From positions 5,553,268 to 5,617,267 of the forward strand of contig JAMXIF010000031.1 of assembly GCA_028583685.1 (NCBI GenBank): 64,000 nucleotides of DNA. The letters are read 5' to 3'. The DNA comes from Petaurus breviceps papuanus (taxonomy: Eukaryota; Chordata; Mammalia; Diprotodontia; Petauridae). The notes beneath the pieces were generated by a model. The model did not search any database. It worked only from the letters and a program-made list of their open reading frames with translations, and was not told the DNA's origin. This document shows, piece by piece, positions 33,180 through 44,815 of the stretch. Made by a program: the position numbers and the translations under genes. The number at the start of each line of letters is the position of its first letter. Within the stretch, counting starts at the first letter, position 1.

Positions 33180-33460
33180 CAATACCTACAAAAAGGAGGA
33201 CAAGCTATAAATTCTCCACCTCCAGTTCTTGTCGAACCTCTCCGTTGAAGTGCTTCAAGTTTCACTTCAAATGTGAACTTCTTTGTGAGGTCTTCCATAA
33301 TTTCCTCCACCGAATAATGGTTTTCCCCTTATCTGAATATATAAGATGCACCTCATTTACCTAACAGATTCTAGTTTGTGTTATCTTTTGGGCACAACTC
33401 TCATTTTTTTCTATGACATCGTAAGTTCCTTAAAGGAAAGTACCACATGACACCGGAACA
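33180..33460 (+). repeat. L2 LINE remnant
   Basis: 'caagtttcacttcaaatgtg', 'tttgtgaggtcttccataat', 'gtaagttccttaaaggaaag' fit the 3' part of L2 ORF2 and the 3' end. Confidence 0.42.
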
Positions 33461-33927
33461 TTACAGAATATTTGCAATGTAAGAAATTTAACAAAATTAC
33501 CCTCCTCATTTTACAGATTGTAAAATGATAACAAGTCAGTACATAATTTTGTTAAGGATCTGTCACTTCATCAATGTTTATACCTTCTCTGCCCAAAGGA
33601 TTTCAATGCCTTTATAATTTGGTAGATGAGTTTTGAAAGTTATTGTCAAAATATTTTCCATTCTCTGGCTAATCTACTGACAAACCTCACTAAATTTTAG
33701 CTCGATTGCCTTGGACAGACATATAGTCTGTCACGATATCTGCATTTGAAATATTTTAAGCTCAGTAGAACCTGTCAGAGTGTGCATAGCCTCTGAGAAT
33801 TCACAGTTATCTCCTCAGTTTAATGAGGCATTGGAGTACAACATGTTGTAGAACTCATACTTTTAGTATAATGCAAATAGTGAGCATATAATCAACCAGA
33901 GGGCCAGTCTATTGAGTAGGTAAAGTA

Positions 33928-33933
33928 TATATA

Positions 33934-33968
<35 letters not shown>

Positions 33969-33970
33969 TG
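33928..33970. repeat. (TATG)n microsatellite
   Basis: About nine TATG units preceded by TA dinucleotides. Confidence 0.95.
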
Positions 33971-34632
33971 GAATAGGCACAATAGATGGATAATGATTTG
34001 GGCCCATAATTGAATGGGAGTAAGAAAGTAGAGTAAATTACCCTGAGAAAATTCTGCGATGCTATTAATGATTCCAAATTTATCATCTATGCAAAACAAA
34101 AAACAAAACCTAACCATCTTTTCAGTACAAGTGAATGCTCTTTCAGTGATCTTCTACGGTTTTGGGTCCTAGAGTATCACGGTCTCCAAGGAATAAAAAT
34201 TGTGGGTAAAGTTATAACTCTCCAAAAAGCCATAGATAGGCACCTAGTGGACATAGGTCAACTTCATCATATTCCAGTGATGACATCTGCCCAAGAAATA
34301 GCACAAGGGTGTTTTTTACAAAATGCATAACAGAGGAAGAGGTGGGAAAGTCATATGATTTGTGTGCATGATAAAAGGCAGACAAGGTAAGTGCTTCCTG
34401 GAACCCTCATGTATGGAAAAAAATGTAAAAGGACTCAAAGGAAACTCTCTAGCTTATTGGACAGATCTTGTGTAGAAGATTAATTGAATAAGATAGACAA
34501 GAATTTTACAAAACGAAAAAGCATGGATAGGTTCTGGTAATCAGTGTGTCGTTGGAGAAGGAGAGAGAAATTCCTCATCATGGCAAACATAGGTTTGTTA
34601 TTGTGAGAAAATCTGACATTCTTCAGATATCA

Positions 34633-34666
34633 ATGATGGTGATGATGATGATGATGACGATGAAAA
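34633..34666. repeat. (GAT)n microsatellite
   Basis: Perfect and near-perfect GAT trinucleotides. Confidence 0.93.
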
Positions 34667-34893
34667 TAATTATAGCTACATGAAGGATATGTCACATGAG
34701 GAATTCCCAGTAATTATTTTACCTGTCACATTCCATAAGTCACCCCCAATCACTGTGATTTAGTAGATCCTAGGAATATGTCCTTAGTATAAGAATTTCA
34801 GAATTTCATTGGGAGTGACACATTTAGTAATTATTAGGTACAGTATGGGTACACATTTTCCTGACTACAAGTCAGGTGCTCTATTCATTATAT

Positions 34894-35095
34894 CAGAATG
34901 TCGAACTTGTGACCTGTGTACTACAAGTAATCTAACAAAACTGTTGAATGTGCCTAAACCAGGTTAAAATATAATTAGGAAATGTTTAGCAAAATAAATA
35001 AAAATACAATACAATTTAAATAATGTTAATTTGGGGTTTTCTATTCCAGTAGGTGGCCCACAGGAATCTGTGCATATTAGAATTTGATACCATTG
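34894..35095. mobile_element. hAT-like non-autonomous DNA transposon, copy 2
   Basis: About 200 bp. The left end 'cagaatgtcgaactt' and right end 'aatttgataccattg' form an imperfect inverted repeat with CA...TG termini typical of hAT elements. The internal sequence matches copy 1 near 10085-10266 ('ggttaaaatataatt', 'caaaataaataaaaat', 'aggtggcccacaggaatc'). No 8-bp target duplication could be confirmed. Confidence 0.6.
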
Positions 35096-35199
35096 CACTG
35101 GCTATGCTGCCTAATAAATAATGTTTTATATTTTTAAAGATCTTTATATTTCCCCAAGCACTTTAATATGTAGCTCTAATTTGGTCATTAAAATAACAA

Positions 35200-35300
35200 T
35201 GTCAGGGCAGGTACTACAATCCCAATTTTTCCACAGATAAAGAAATTGAAGTTCAAAATTACTAAAATGCTGACAATCACACAGATAGTGTCAATTTTCT
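35200..35300 (-). repeat. MIR scrap
   Basis: 'ttccacagataaagaaattg' and 'ctgacaatcacacagatagt'. Confidence 0.35.
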
Positions 35301-35824
35301 TTTTCTTATTACTGACAGATTTTTAAAAATGAAGACAAAATAAGGTGTCATTTGGACTGCAAGAGTTCTGTACTTTGAATCAGGCTAGGATTCACTCCAA
35401 TATATAAGAATGTCTGCAGTGAATCCTTAATTTTCAAATGATGGCATTGTCTGTCGACAATTTAGTCTTAAATTTTAAATTATTTTTTGAGCACTGCTAA
35501 CCACAGAAAATAGATTATTCTCTTTATGCAGCTGAAATCATTTTAAGAGGACTTAAAATAAAGTCAGAACTAATTGGCCATTTCTTTTGTGGGATATTTT
35601 AATGCTCACAAAGCTAAATATTTTGGTTTTAGGATAGTCTGAAGTTTTGTATTTAAGTTCATTTCCCCTGCTTATATAAATGAATTTTTATTTACATCTA
35701 ACATCAGGAAGGACAGAATTTGAATTGTGACCTTTGTCTCTCCTTACAATGTGACCCAGTATGTTTCTCATTGACACATTTTGTTCCCTTTGGACTCTAC
35801 ATATTCATTCACTTTAATTCAATT
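35301..35824. other. Unrecognised sequence
   Basis: Nothing was recognised. Confidence 0.3.
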
Positions 35825-36410
35825 TAAAACAGCAACAATTTACTAAGCAGCCTCAGTGTGTTGCTTAGTGATAGGAGCTGGAAAATCTAAGACAAAAAAA
35901 AAATTATCTTTATCCTCAAGGATCTTAAATTCTACTGGGGGATTCAACATGTGACAGATAAATACTTATGGAGCAATTTGAAAAGTGATAAAGCAGCAAG
36001 GAAAATCAGGAAAGTATTCCTAATAGAAGTGGCACCAGAGCCTTGAGAGAAGATTTTGAGAAAGAGAGAAGGAAGGGCATTCCAGTCATGGGGGAATGGC
36101 TTATGGGAAGGAATTCCCAGAGGTAAGAAATGTCATTTATTAGTTCAAGGAATAGTTAGAAGATGAAACAAAACCAGAGAGTGAAGCAAGACTAGATTTT
36201 AAATGGCAATATGATCAAGCAAGTATTTGATTCTGCAAGGATTTTAGCACATACCACTTACCATAAACAGTTTTTGAGCAGAAGAGTTGGACCAAGTAAC
36301 TTGTGTCTTTACCAGCTTTGTGGAGGATAGATTGGCAGGGAGAAGAGATTAGATGTAAGGAGTACATTTAAGGTATGACCATAATGATCTAGATGAGATG
36401 TTAGCTGTAT
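35825..36410 (-). repeat. L2-like LINE, 3' end
   Basis: Antisense L2 3' order: 'caatttactaagcagcctca', 'tcctcaaggatcttaaattc', 'agaaggaagggcattccag', 'gtggaggatagattggcagg'. The same order appears in the fragments at 6170 and 54546. Confidence 0.62.
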
Positions 36411-37359
36411 CTTATTTAGACATATTAAACTGTATTGGTGTATCTTCTCCCAAAGCTGATCCCCTCATCCATTTTTTTTCCTTCTTGTAAACTTCAACCC
36501 TTTAATATGATAACAATTTATGCCTGAGGAAAATCTTAATGGTGAGTCTGTATGGCTAAAATCTGGTTTGCTTGATAATTACTATTAAACTATAAGTGTA
36601 GAATATAATGAAGGGGGAAAAGTAGATGATATCACCCTTGAAAATCTAAAATTATAAAATCACAGTGTCACTCATGCCTTAAATAAAATTCTCTCTTTAA
36701 CGGAAATAACACTGGATATCCAGCAAGTCAGCCAACTAACTTTTGATCAAACTAACTTTTGAACAGTATAGCTCTAAAGATAATTAATTTCTTAGATTTA
36801 CCTACTACCCCCTTCAAAAGAAAAGGATAATCTTGTCACATTGAATAGCAATTGCTTTGTGAGCACTAAAAGAAACTGGAGTGTGTATGTGTCATTATGT
36901 TCTTTCTGTAATGTGTCATTTTTGCAAAAAAGCATATAGTTTATTTTTTAAAATATGAAGGATTTTTTAAAGTTATATTACCCACATACAATATGTTTTT
37001 GAATATTTAAGAATATTTCTAGGTTTGGGAAATTCATATTATGATGCTGTCCTTCCCATGCTTCTTATCCCTAGTCACTTAAACAATCTTTCAAAATAAC
37101 TGCTAAATGCTTAGCTTCAGGTTGTTGAATGGATGATTTGGATGAGTAAACAATTACACTTACAGGAAGTTAGCTTCTGATACTGGGGAAAAAATTCCCA
37201 ATACCACATCAGCTAATTCCAATTCATTAAGGATATTTTTGTGATGAATCAAGTTTTGGGGTATTACCAAACACTGTCCTAATCTACAAGGTCTCCCCTT
37301 TTTTTTCATTTTGTGAACAAACCCACTCTTTTCAAAACTTCCTTATTTCTGTTGAAGGA
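36411..37359. other. Unrecognised, repeat-poor
   Basis: About 950 bp of AT-rich sequence with no recognised repeat and no open frame of note. Confidence 0.35.
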
Positions 37360-37889
37360 ATGTTCATGAGGTGGAATTCATCCTTGACTCTGGCCTCTCC
37401 ACCACTCCCTATATTCAACCATTTATTTCAACAAAGTCTTGTTGATACTACCTCCACAACATCTCTCAGGACTATCCACTGTATCTCCACTTATATAGCT
37501 ACCACCCCACTTCTAGTCCTTATCACTCCTTTAATAAATCATTTTAAGAACTTACTAATTGGGCTCCCAACTTTCAGTCTCTCTACTCTAATTCATCCTC
37601 TACAAAGCTACCAAAATAATATCCCTGAGGTACAAATCATACCTTATCACCCTCCTAGTCAAAAACTTTCAGTAGTTCCTTCTTGTCTCTAAGATGAAAT
37701 GCATATTCTTCAGCCTGATATTAAAAATCTTCCACAATCTGTGCCCAACCCTCCCTCTACAACCTCATTTCCTATTGCACCTCTTCATGTTGCTGTATTT
37801 CACTCAAATTATATGACTAGATATTGCCTGAATTTGGCATACCATCTCCCATTTCTGTACATTACATTAAGAAGCATGTAGCTAACATT
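37360..37889 (+). repeat. L2 LINE, ORF2 C-terminal region
   Basis: 'actacctccacaacatctctc', 'actaattgggctcccaact', 'aagctaccaaaataatatccc', 'cagtagttccttcttgtctc' (pieces) are in L2 sense order. It includes the 110-codon frame at 37360-37692. It ends where an L1 3' fragment starts. Confidence 0.68.
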
Positions 37890-38498
37890 TCTAGGACTGT
37901 ACCCCAAAGAGATCATAAAAATAGGAAAAGGACGCACATGCACAAAAATATTTAAAGCACCTTTTTTTGTGGTTCCCAAGACCTGGAAATTGAGGGGATG
38001 CCCACCAATTGGGAAATGATCGAACAAGTTGTGGTATATGAATGTAATGGAATACTATTGTGCTATAAGAAAGATGAATTGGCAGACTTCAGAAAAACCT
38101 GGAAAGACTTATATGAACTGATGCTGAGCGAAGTGAGCAGAACCAGAATAACATTGTACACAGTAACAGCCACAGTGTGCAATGACTGATTTTGATAGAC
38201 TTAGCCCTTCTCAGCAATGCAAGGACCCAAAACAGTTCCAAAGAATCATGATGGAAAATCCACATCCACATCCAGGTAAAGGACTATGGTGTCTGAATGC
38301 AGAGTAAAGCAGACAATTTTCTTTTTTTGTTTGTTTTTCTTTTTCATGGTTTCTCCCATTCATTATAATTCTTCTATGTATCATGACTAATGTGAAAAAA
38401 GTAATCAGATTTCATGTCATCTTGAGGAGGGAGGAGGAGAAAATGGAAAACTTACAGAAATGAATGTTGAAAACTAAAAATAAATAAATTAACTTTAA
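37890..38498 (+). repeat. L1 LINE, 5'-truncated 3' end with tail
   Basis: C-terminal ORF2 in broken frame: codons near 37998-38165 give 'PTNWEMIEQVVVYECNGILL' and 'WKDLYELMLSEVSRT', parallel to 'WLNKLWYMNVMEYF' and 'RGLYELMLSEKSRT' in the L1 at 44408-49745. The 3' UTR follows and ends in an A-rich tail near 38480-38498. Confidence 0.78.
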
Positions 38499-38504
38499 AA
38501 AATG

Positions 38505-38650
38505 GCAATGATGATGTAAGATGGGAGTTGTCAATGTTGGAAGGTTTTGGAAAGAAAGCCACATTAATACATTGTTGGAAGATTTGTGAATTAATATAAC
38601 CATCTAGAAAGGAGATTGGAATTAAATGAGTAAAATAAATGAAAATGGCT
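38505..38650 (+). repeat. L1 ORF2 fragment, second piece
   Basis: 'acattaatacattgttggaa' and 'aaccatctagaaaggagatt' match the L1 stretch encoding 'TLxHCWWSCELIQPFWR', which lies upstream of the piece at 37890 in L1 order. The two are therefore separate insertions or a rearrangement. Confidence 0.58.
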
Positions 38651-38984
38651 AAAAGAAACTCAAATTAAAAAAGCAGCAGGTAGCAATGGCTCCTATGTGT
38701 GCCAGTATTTGTGGATACAAATTAAAAAAAAATCTCTTGAGCTAAAGTTTCTAACATTCTAGATAGTATGTTTTTCTTGAATGAATAAGTAGATATTTCA
38801 TTCTAAAAACTGGAGCATTGTACTCATGTACTTAATGTTCATATCACCACAGAACTCTGAAAGCCATCCTTAGGCTCTGGTTCAGGGCCTTTGACTAAAA
38901 TTTCCTGGGAAGAACTTAGGAACATAACTTTTTCATAGATCTAAGTTGTGACAGTCTAGACATTGTATCTCATTTTCTTCCTTT

Positions 38985-39136
38985 TTGTTTTTTGCTCTTT
39001 GGAGGGCAATTGGGGTTAAGTGACTTGCCCAAGGTCACACGGCTAGTTTTTTGTGTTGTGTCTGAGGCTGGATTTGAACTCAGGTCCTCCTGACTCCAGG
39101 GCTGGTACTCTATTCACTGTGCCACCTAGCTGCCCC
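38985..39136 (-). repeat. SINE-A, full length, with target duplication
   Basis: Reverse-oriented; 'caattggggttaagtgactt' near the left, 'tgccacctagctgcccc' at the right end. Flanking repeats 'cattttcttcctt' (38971-38983) and 'catttccttccct' (39137-39149) differ at two positions. Confidence 0.9.
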
Positions 39137-39149
39137 CATTTCCTTCCCT

Positions 39150-39639
39150 CTTATACCTGGAAAACAAATGTTGTCAAAACTACAGGATGCTTTGGCAACT
39201 AGTTAGCATTTATAAAATGCTCTGGAAATAGAAACTTTGCAGTATGATGAGGAACTAATTAAAAAAATTACAAAACTGCAAAAAAAAAATCCTAACCAAA
39301 AGGGTATATTAGAATATTTTGAAATTAATAATAATTTTTTAAAAAACATTTGAGAACTTGTCCTTGCAAATGATATTTTCTTTCAAAAATAATTCAAATA
39401 AATGAAATTTCAGATAACATTTAAAAGATGTCAAAGTTTCTGCACAAACTAAGCATTCCAGGAAATTGCAAGTCAAAATGGATGCTTGTGAAAGTAACTT
39501 TGTTATATTTAGGACCATTTTGTATACTTGATGTTTTTAAAGGATTCTGAAGATGAAATGTTCTGAGAAAGGATCATTTATTATTCTTAGGTTTAACAAA
39601 CCTTAGCTATTTCATTGAAATATATTCCCTTACCAGCCA
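39150..39639. other. Unrecognised sequence
   Basis: Nothing was recognised. Confidence 0.35.
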
Positions 39640-39745
39640 TCATCTTCTCCTCCAATATTGCCCACTTTTCTAGAAGCTATTTCTCATATTTCTGGTGTAT
39701 GCACTTGATGCTCAATAAATATTTATTGATCATATTTGATTTGCT
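39640..39745 (+). repeat. L2 3' terminus
   Basis: 'cacttgatgctcaataaata' followed by 'tttattgatcat' is an L2-type end. Confidence 0.45.
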
Positions 39746-40734
39746 TTCCTTTCCTCCAAAGTCTTAATGTCACTCCATGCAACTCATTGCCACAGTAAGA
39801 CCTTAGAGCAGTAACCTGGAAATGAACCCATTTCCTGACTTGATTACTCTTCCCTTACTCTTGCTCCCAAGGCATTTATCTATCTTCACACATCTGATAC
39901 AAATGTCTGTGATCTGCTGGGGGTAGGCTTGGAATACACAGCACAGGAAAAATTGGTCATTACAGAGAGATTAGAGTCATCCTTAACTTACCTGTTTCCT
40001 CAGTTTAACATGTGTGCAATGATGGGGGTTGAGAAATCACTTCAGTGAACACAGATATTACTCCCTATAATATTCTTTATTAATGAACGTTTATTATCTA
40101 GAGAATGACATTTCTCATCAGTGTCTTGAAAAGTAGTGAATACTTTAATATTTGAGGAATTTGAGCAAATTGAATTGTTCCCTGAAGAACTAGTATTTTT
40201 ATGACCTGCTTTTTATATGGAACTTGGACTTCTTTAATAATTATCCTACACCATAAATATTTGGTCAAAAGGCCCTTGTATCTTCAGAACAAATCAACTT
40301 CCCAGACTCACAGAGTTCTAGCAATGGAAAAGTCCTCAGAGGTTTTCCAGTTCAACTCACTCATCAAACATAACTATGTTTAAATAATTATTTAAACAGA
40401 ACCCTTCACCAGATTTTAGAGTGTTTTTTCTGCATAATCATTTGGTTAACTCTTTCCACACATTAGACTGCTCTTACAACTAAGTCCTACCTGAAGTTTT
40501 ATTTTCTTTTAACTAGCCTATGAGCAGCATCCTTGAGTCAGAGTATAGATATTGAGACTGAAACAATCTTTCCCTATTAGCAGGGTGATTGTAGCATCAG
40601 GTAATGGTAGTCGTGAGGAGGAACACTGATTGACACTTTCTTGAAAACAAGGGCCAAGAAGCTTGTAATGTCTGTTCTTATCCCAAAGTAGTAAATAGTC
40701 ATACAAAATGAATATTCTTTCTCTGAAGATACCA
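39746..40734. other. Mostly unrecognised; possible CR1-like relic near 40300-40500
   Basis: Segments 'gaaaagtcctcagaggttt' and 'ctctttccacacattagac' faintly recall CR1/MIR-type relics. The 76- and 62-codon minus-strand frames at 40518-40765 have no family features. Confidence 0.3.
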
Positions 40735-41650
40735 CCACCTTGGTGCACTCTTGTGCCCTCATCACCTTATGCCTGAACTACTGTAACAGTCTTGCAGTTC
40801 ATTCCTTTACTTCAAGTCTCTCCACAAACCAAACCAACCATCTGGTCAGCTACTACAGTGATCTACTTAAATAGATTGAACCATGGCAGCTTTCCTTCTC
40901 AATAAACTATAATGGTTCCTTTTGGATCAAATATAAAACCCTTGGTTTGACTTTTAGAGCATTTTGTACCTAGTTCTCTTCCCCTTTCTAGTCTTCATAC
41001 ATGTCACTTACCTCCAGATACTCTGGAATCCAATGTTATTAATTTCTTTGCTCACAGAAGATGCTACAGTCTTTAATCACTTCTTTCCTCACACAAAATT
41101 CTACATCTCATTCCAGTCAGTTTGGTTCACTGTTCCCTGTGACTGGAGTGCTTTCCTTCCTCACCTCTGTTTTCTAACTTTTCGACCTTCCCTCAAGTCT
41201 CATCTAAAATTTCTCCTTCTTGGTGCAGCTAGGTGACACAGTGAATAGAGCACCAGCCCTGGAGTCAAGAGGACCTGAGTTCAAATTTGAATGCAGACAC
41301 TTAGCACTTACTAGCCATGTGACCTTGGGCAAGTCCTTTAACCCCAGTTGCCTTGCCCTCCCCCCTCCAAAAAAACAGCAAAAGAAAAAAGTAAGATCTT
41401 ACCTTCTGCTAGAAACCTTTTCTGGCCTCCCTTAATAACCCCACTTAAAAACAGTGACTTCCCCCTGATGTTACTTTCCATCTACTCTCTATATATCTTG
41501 TATGTACACAGTTGTATGCATGTTGTCTCTCTCATTGTACTGGATACTCCTTGAGGGCAAGTATTATTTTTGATTTTCTGTTTCTATCATATAGCTCAGT
41601 GCCTGGAACCTAGTAAGTGCTTAACAAATGCTTACTGATTGAATAATTGA
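40735..41650 (+). repeat. L2 LINE 3' end, nearly continuous, split by SINE-A
   Basis: Sense L2: 'gccctcatcaccttatgcct', 'tcaatctt' equivalents, 'ggatcaaatataaaaccctt', 'ttagagcattttgtacctag', 'actggagtgctttccttcct', then after the SINE 'gaaaccttttctggcctccc', 'ctccttgagggcaagtatta' and the terminus 'cctagtaagtgcttaacaaa'. It is the best L2 3' end in the window. The 90-codon frame at 40964-41236 is L2 coding remnant. Confidence 0.8.
41222..41395 (+). repeat. SINE-A, full length
   Basis: Head 'gcagctaggtgacacagtg', B-box-like 'gagttcaaatttg', 'ccatgtgaccttgggcaagt', A-rich tail. Inserted into the L2 3' end. Confidence 0.87.
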
Positions 41651-42462
41651 CTAATGATCACCTTGCAATTCATCTGGGCAGCAAGTGGGCACATAGCATT
41701 TAGACATGGAACTGGGATAGACTTTTCATCTAAATAACAATTATTTCAGGTTCTTGAATCCTTTTACTCATCCTTTTTTTCTTCCGTTGTCTTAATTTAG
41801 CTTATCACTAGGGACAGTGCATTGGCATTTCAGTGTTTCTCTTTCACAGTTTATTAGCTAAGAGCCTCACACTGAATAGCAGAACTTAGAAAAGAGATGG
41901 CAATCTATTCTTTGATATGAACTTGCATACATTTTAAAGCTATGCTCATTGAATTTCAAATTCCTATTATAGCAAACATAGTAAATACTTCTATTAAGCC
42001 ATTATTTTCTGTCTGACATAGTCAATTTGGTTTTAAAACAATTCTTTTAAATGCAGTGATTATTGGTTTGAATTGGCCAATGGATTCATTAAAATGCTGG
42101 GGACACTGGTAATTTCCCCTGAATTTTCATGAAGTTTGCCAAACATTTTGCCATGTAAGCCAGCTCTACATCTCTCTAAAATCTGAAGGATTATTGCTCT
42201 GTGTGATCTCTTAGCAAATTCACAAATAGAGGTCAGAAATAGTCAAAGGAATTGAAGAGTAAGCATCAGTTGGGTATTGCAGTGGCTCCATTACTAAACC
42301 TTCCATTTCCATATCAATTTGATTTGATCCTACTAACTTGTGGTTATTATGATAACAATTTCACGGATAGTATTCATACTTACCATTTTTCTTTTTGACT
42401 TAGGAAATATTAAGTATAATGGTCTTGGTAACATCTGTGTTAATACAGTATGTCAGTATGTA
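41651..42462. other. Repeat-poor, unrecognised
   Basis: No element was recognised. Confidence 0.35.
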
Positions 42463-42560
42463 TAGAGAAGTGGACTAGGAATCATGATCCCTGGAGTCAA
42501 ATCCCTCTTCAAACATTTCAGTGTGTGACCATGTTAAAGTCATAGGATTTTTCTTCACTC
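42463..42560 (+). repeat. MIR-related SINE scrap
   Basis: 'gaagtggactaggaatcatg', 'ctggagtcaaatccctc', 'gtgtgaccatgttaaagtca'. Confidence 0.4.
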
Positions 42561-43083
42561 CAGGTTTTTTTTTTTCATTTAAAAGATAATAAAACTTGTA
42601 ACAAATACCTGACATGATAATGAAGAAAACACTGTATAAACCTGAAAATGCTAAATGTGAACTAAATGAACTTTGTAAATATGGAATTCATATATAAGTA
42701 CTAATATCCCAAAGTATTATTTGTGTATGAATATAAGTATCACAGCTAAAGATTCTAGCTTGTATATGGTGAGAACAATTAAATTTATTAATTATGGTTT
42801 TACTTACACTTACATCATTAAAATTAATCATTTACATATTTTTTTTAGAGGAACAATTGTGCCCTAATGAAAGCTACTAGTAGGCATTAGTAAAAATGAT
42901 TTTGCTTGGAACTTGACACATTTTACTTTTCACCTCACGGACTTAGGCTCAGTCAACACTTTCTTGGAGTGGGGGTTAATTAAGCTAACAAATTATTATC
43001 TTTCATATTAGCTGCATAGGCAGGACTGATTGATTAATTTGCTAATTGTTCTTTGCCACTCTCCAGATTAATGTTCAGTATTT
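42561..43083. other. Repeat-poor, unrecognised; homeodomain-like motif cluster at the right end
   Basis: No repeat was recognised. Between 42970 and 43070 there are several TAAT/ATTA cores ('ggttaattaagctaa', 'gattgattaatttgctaattg'), the kind of AT-rich core bound by homeodomain proteins. This is suggestive only. Confidence 0.3.
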
Positions 43084-43320
43084 AACTGTTAGGAGAGGCA
43101 GCATAGTACAGTGATTAGAGAGTCAGCCTAAGGACCAGGAAGACTCTGGTTTAAGTCCTACCTCTGCTGTGAGACCTTGCACAAAGTCATTTAAACTTTC
43201 ACTTCTCTAGGTAATTCTCTAATTCTCTAAGTTTATAAGTTGCAGAAGAATTGTTGACCTGCATCAACAGAGGGAGTTTCTTCACCATCGAATTTTCTAT
43301 ACAAGTAATAATAGATCTAT
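43084..43320 (+). repeat. MAR1-type SINE, near full length
   Basis: Head 'ggcagcatagtacagtgatt', B-box-like 'ggtttaagtcctac', core 'tgctgtgagaccttgcac', then the MAR1 tail 'taagtttataagttgcagaa' and 'gacctgcatcaacagaggg'. Confidence 0.72.
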
Positions 43321-43359
43321 TTCCTGTCCTTATTTAACTCTAAGGCATGTTTATAATAT

Positions 43360-43500
43360 TCATAAAGGTAAACTTCTTGAGATCAAAGAATACATCTTGA
43401 TATTACAAAGATAATTAATCTTTAGACCTTTTGCAATGACTAGAAAAGTTTTGTTTACAGTCAGTGCTTAATATGTGTTAGTTGAATGAATAAATGAATT
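43360..43500 (+). repeat. L2 3' terminus
   Basis: 'aacttcttgagatcaaagaa' and 'cagtgcttaatatgtgttag' with a 'tgaatgaataaatgaa' end. Confidence 0.45.
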
Positions 43501-44069
43501 GGTACTCCTACAGACCCCAATCCAGTTCAATATATCTGAGTCCTGATAGATAACTTCTGCTTGCTTTCATCTTTTTCAAGTAATAGATTGAGTTTCCAAT
43601 TTATCATTATTGCTTCCCTTATGCAAATTTAAACTTCTGGACAGAAATTCCAAGGCCCTCCTTGTTATTGGCACACTCTTCTTGTGTAATATGTTTCAGC
43701 TGTTACACTTTGCTACATTTAGAGTGGACTGCTATACAAGCCATGCTCATTCCCTGCTCGTCTTTACTTTTTTTTTTACTTTGGTATAGTTCCTTCTTTC
43801 CTGTTTCTGCTTAGCCAAATATTAGTGTGTGGGATTGTGTGGGGGTGTGTGTGTGTGTAATAAGATATACATATATAGAGAGTAATTTCACAGTTTATTT
43901 AAAATACTTGAAGAACTGCCACATGGGAGGAGTAGACTTGTTCCATTTGGTCCCAAATGGTAGAACTCAGAGCAATGGGTAGAATTTTCAAATAGGAAGA
44001 TTTAGTTTTCATTTTAGAATGGGCTTTTTTACAATTTGATCTGTCTCAAAGTAAGATAGGCATTCTTAG
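43501..44069. other. Unrecognised, with a (GT)n run
   Basis: Only the short (TG)n tract at 43836-43859 is recognised. Confidence 0.35.
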
Positions 44070-44219
44070 AAGGTGGTGGTTTCTCTCTCCTTGGTGATCT
44101 CCAATTGGAGACTGGATGAATAATTATGGAGGTACTGTAGCACCCCATTTGAACTAGATGGCCTCTGAATTTCCTTCCAGTGCTTGGTCTCTGTACTTCT
44201 TCTGTGTAGCCTTCCCTGA

Positions 44220-44407
44220 TTACTATGGCACACTTTAGGATCATAAAATTATAGGATTGTAAAGGATGTTTGATCACTTCAGCATTTTACATATTAAAAA
44301 AAAAATCTGATTCCAAGTGAAGTGAAATGACTTGCCTATGTTCACATAGGTAACTAGTATCAGAATTGGAAATCCAGGTCACCAGATTCTAGTTTACTCA
44401 TATTTTC
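44220..44407 (-). repeat. MIR-related SINE; target of the L1
   Basis: 'aggatcataaaattatagga', 'aagtgaaatgacttgcctat', 'agaattggaaatccaggtca'. A second scrap of the same type, opposite strand, precedes it at 44070-44215. The L1 inserted at its right end. Confidence 0.5.
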
Positions 44408-44815
44408 TTGTGTTTTTATTTTTCTTGGGTTTGTTTTGATCTTTATTAATTTGTTTGTTTACTTTTAGTTTACAAGATTCAGTTTCAAAATTCCTTGAGT
44501 TTCTAATTTTCTCCTTGCCCTCACCCCGCCCATGGCAGCATGCAGTCAAGTATAGGATCTGCATTATTTTTTCACATTAGCCATTAGTCAGGTTATAAAG
44601 AAGGATTGTATCTGATGGAATGAACAATGGGAAAGAAGAAACAAAACCAAACAAGGAAAAGAAGGAGAGCAGGTAGTTTGCTTCAATCTCCATTCAAACT
44701 CTGTTTTTTTCTAGTTCTTTCTCTGAATGTAGACATCTCTCTCCATCGTGAGTTTTTTGGAGTTGTCTTATAACCCTGCATTTCTGAGAAGAGTCCAGTC
44801 TATCAGAGTTGGTCA

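Larger units (their letters stand above)
33461..34893. other. Mostly unrecognised, with two microsatellites
   Basis: Apart from the (TATG)n and (GAT)n arrays listed separately I see nothing. The 84- and 64-codon minus-strand frames at 33863-34117 read through the (TATG)n array and are artefacts. Confidence 0.35.
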
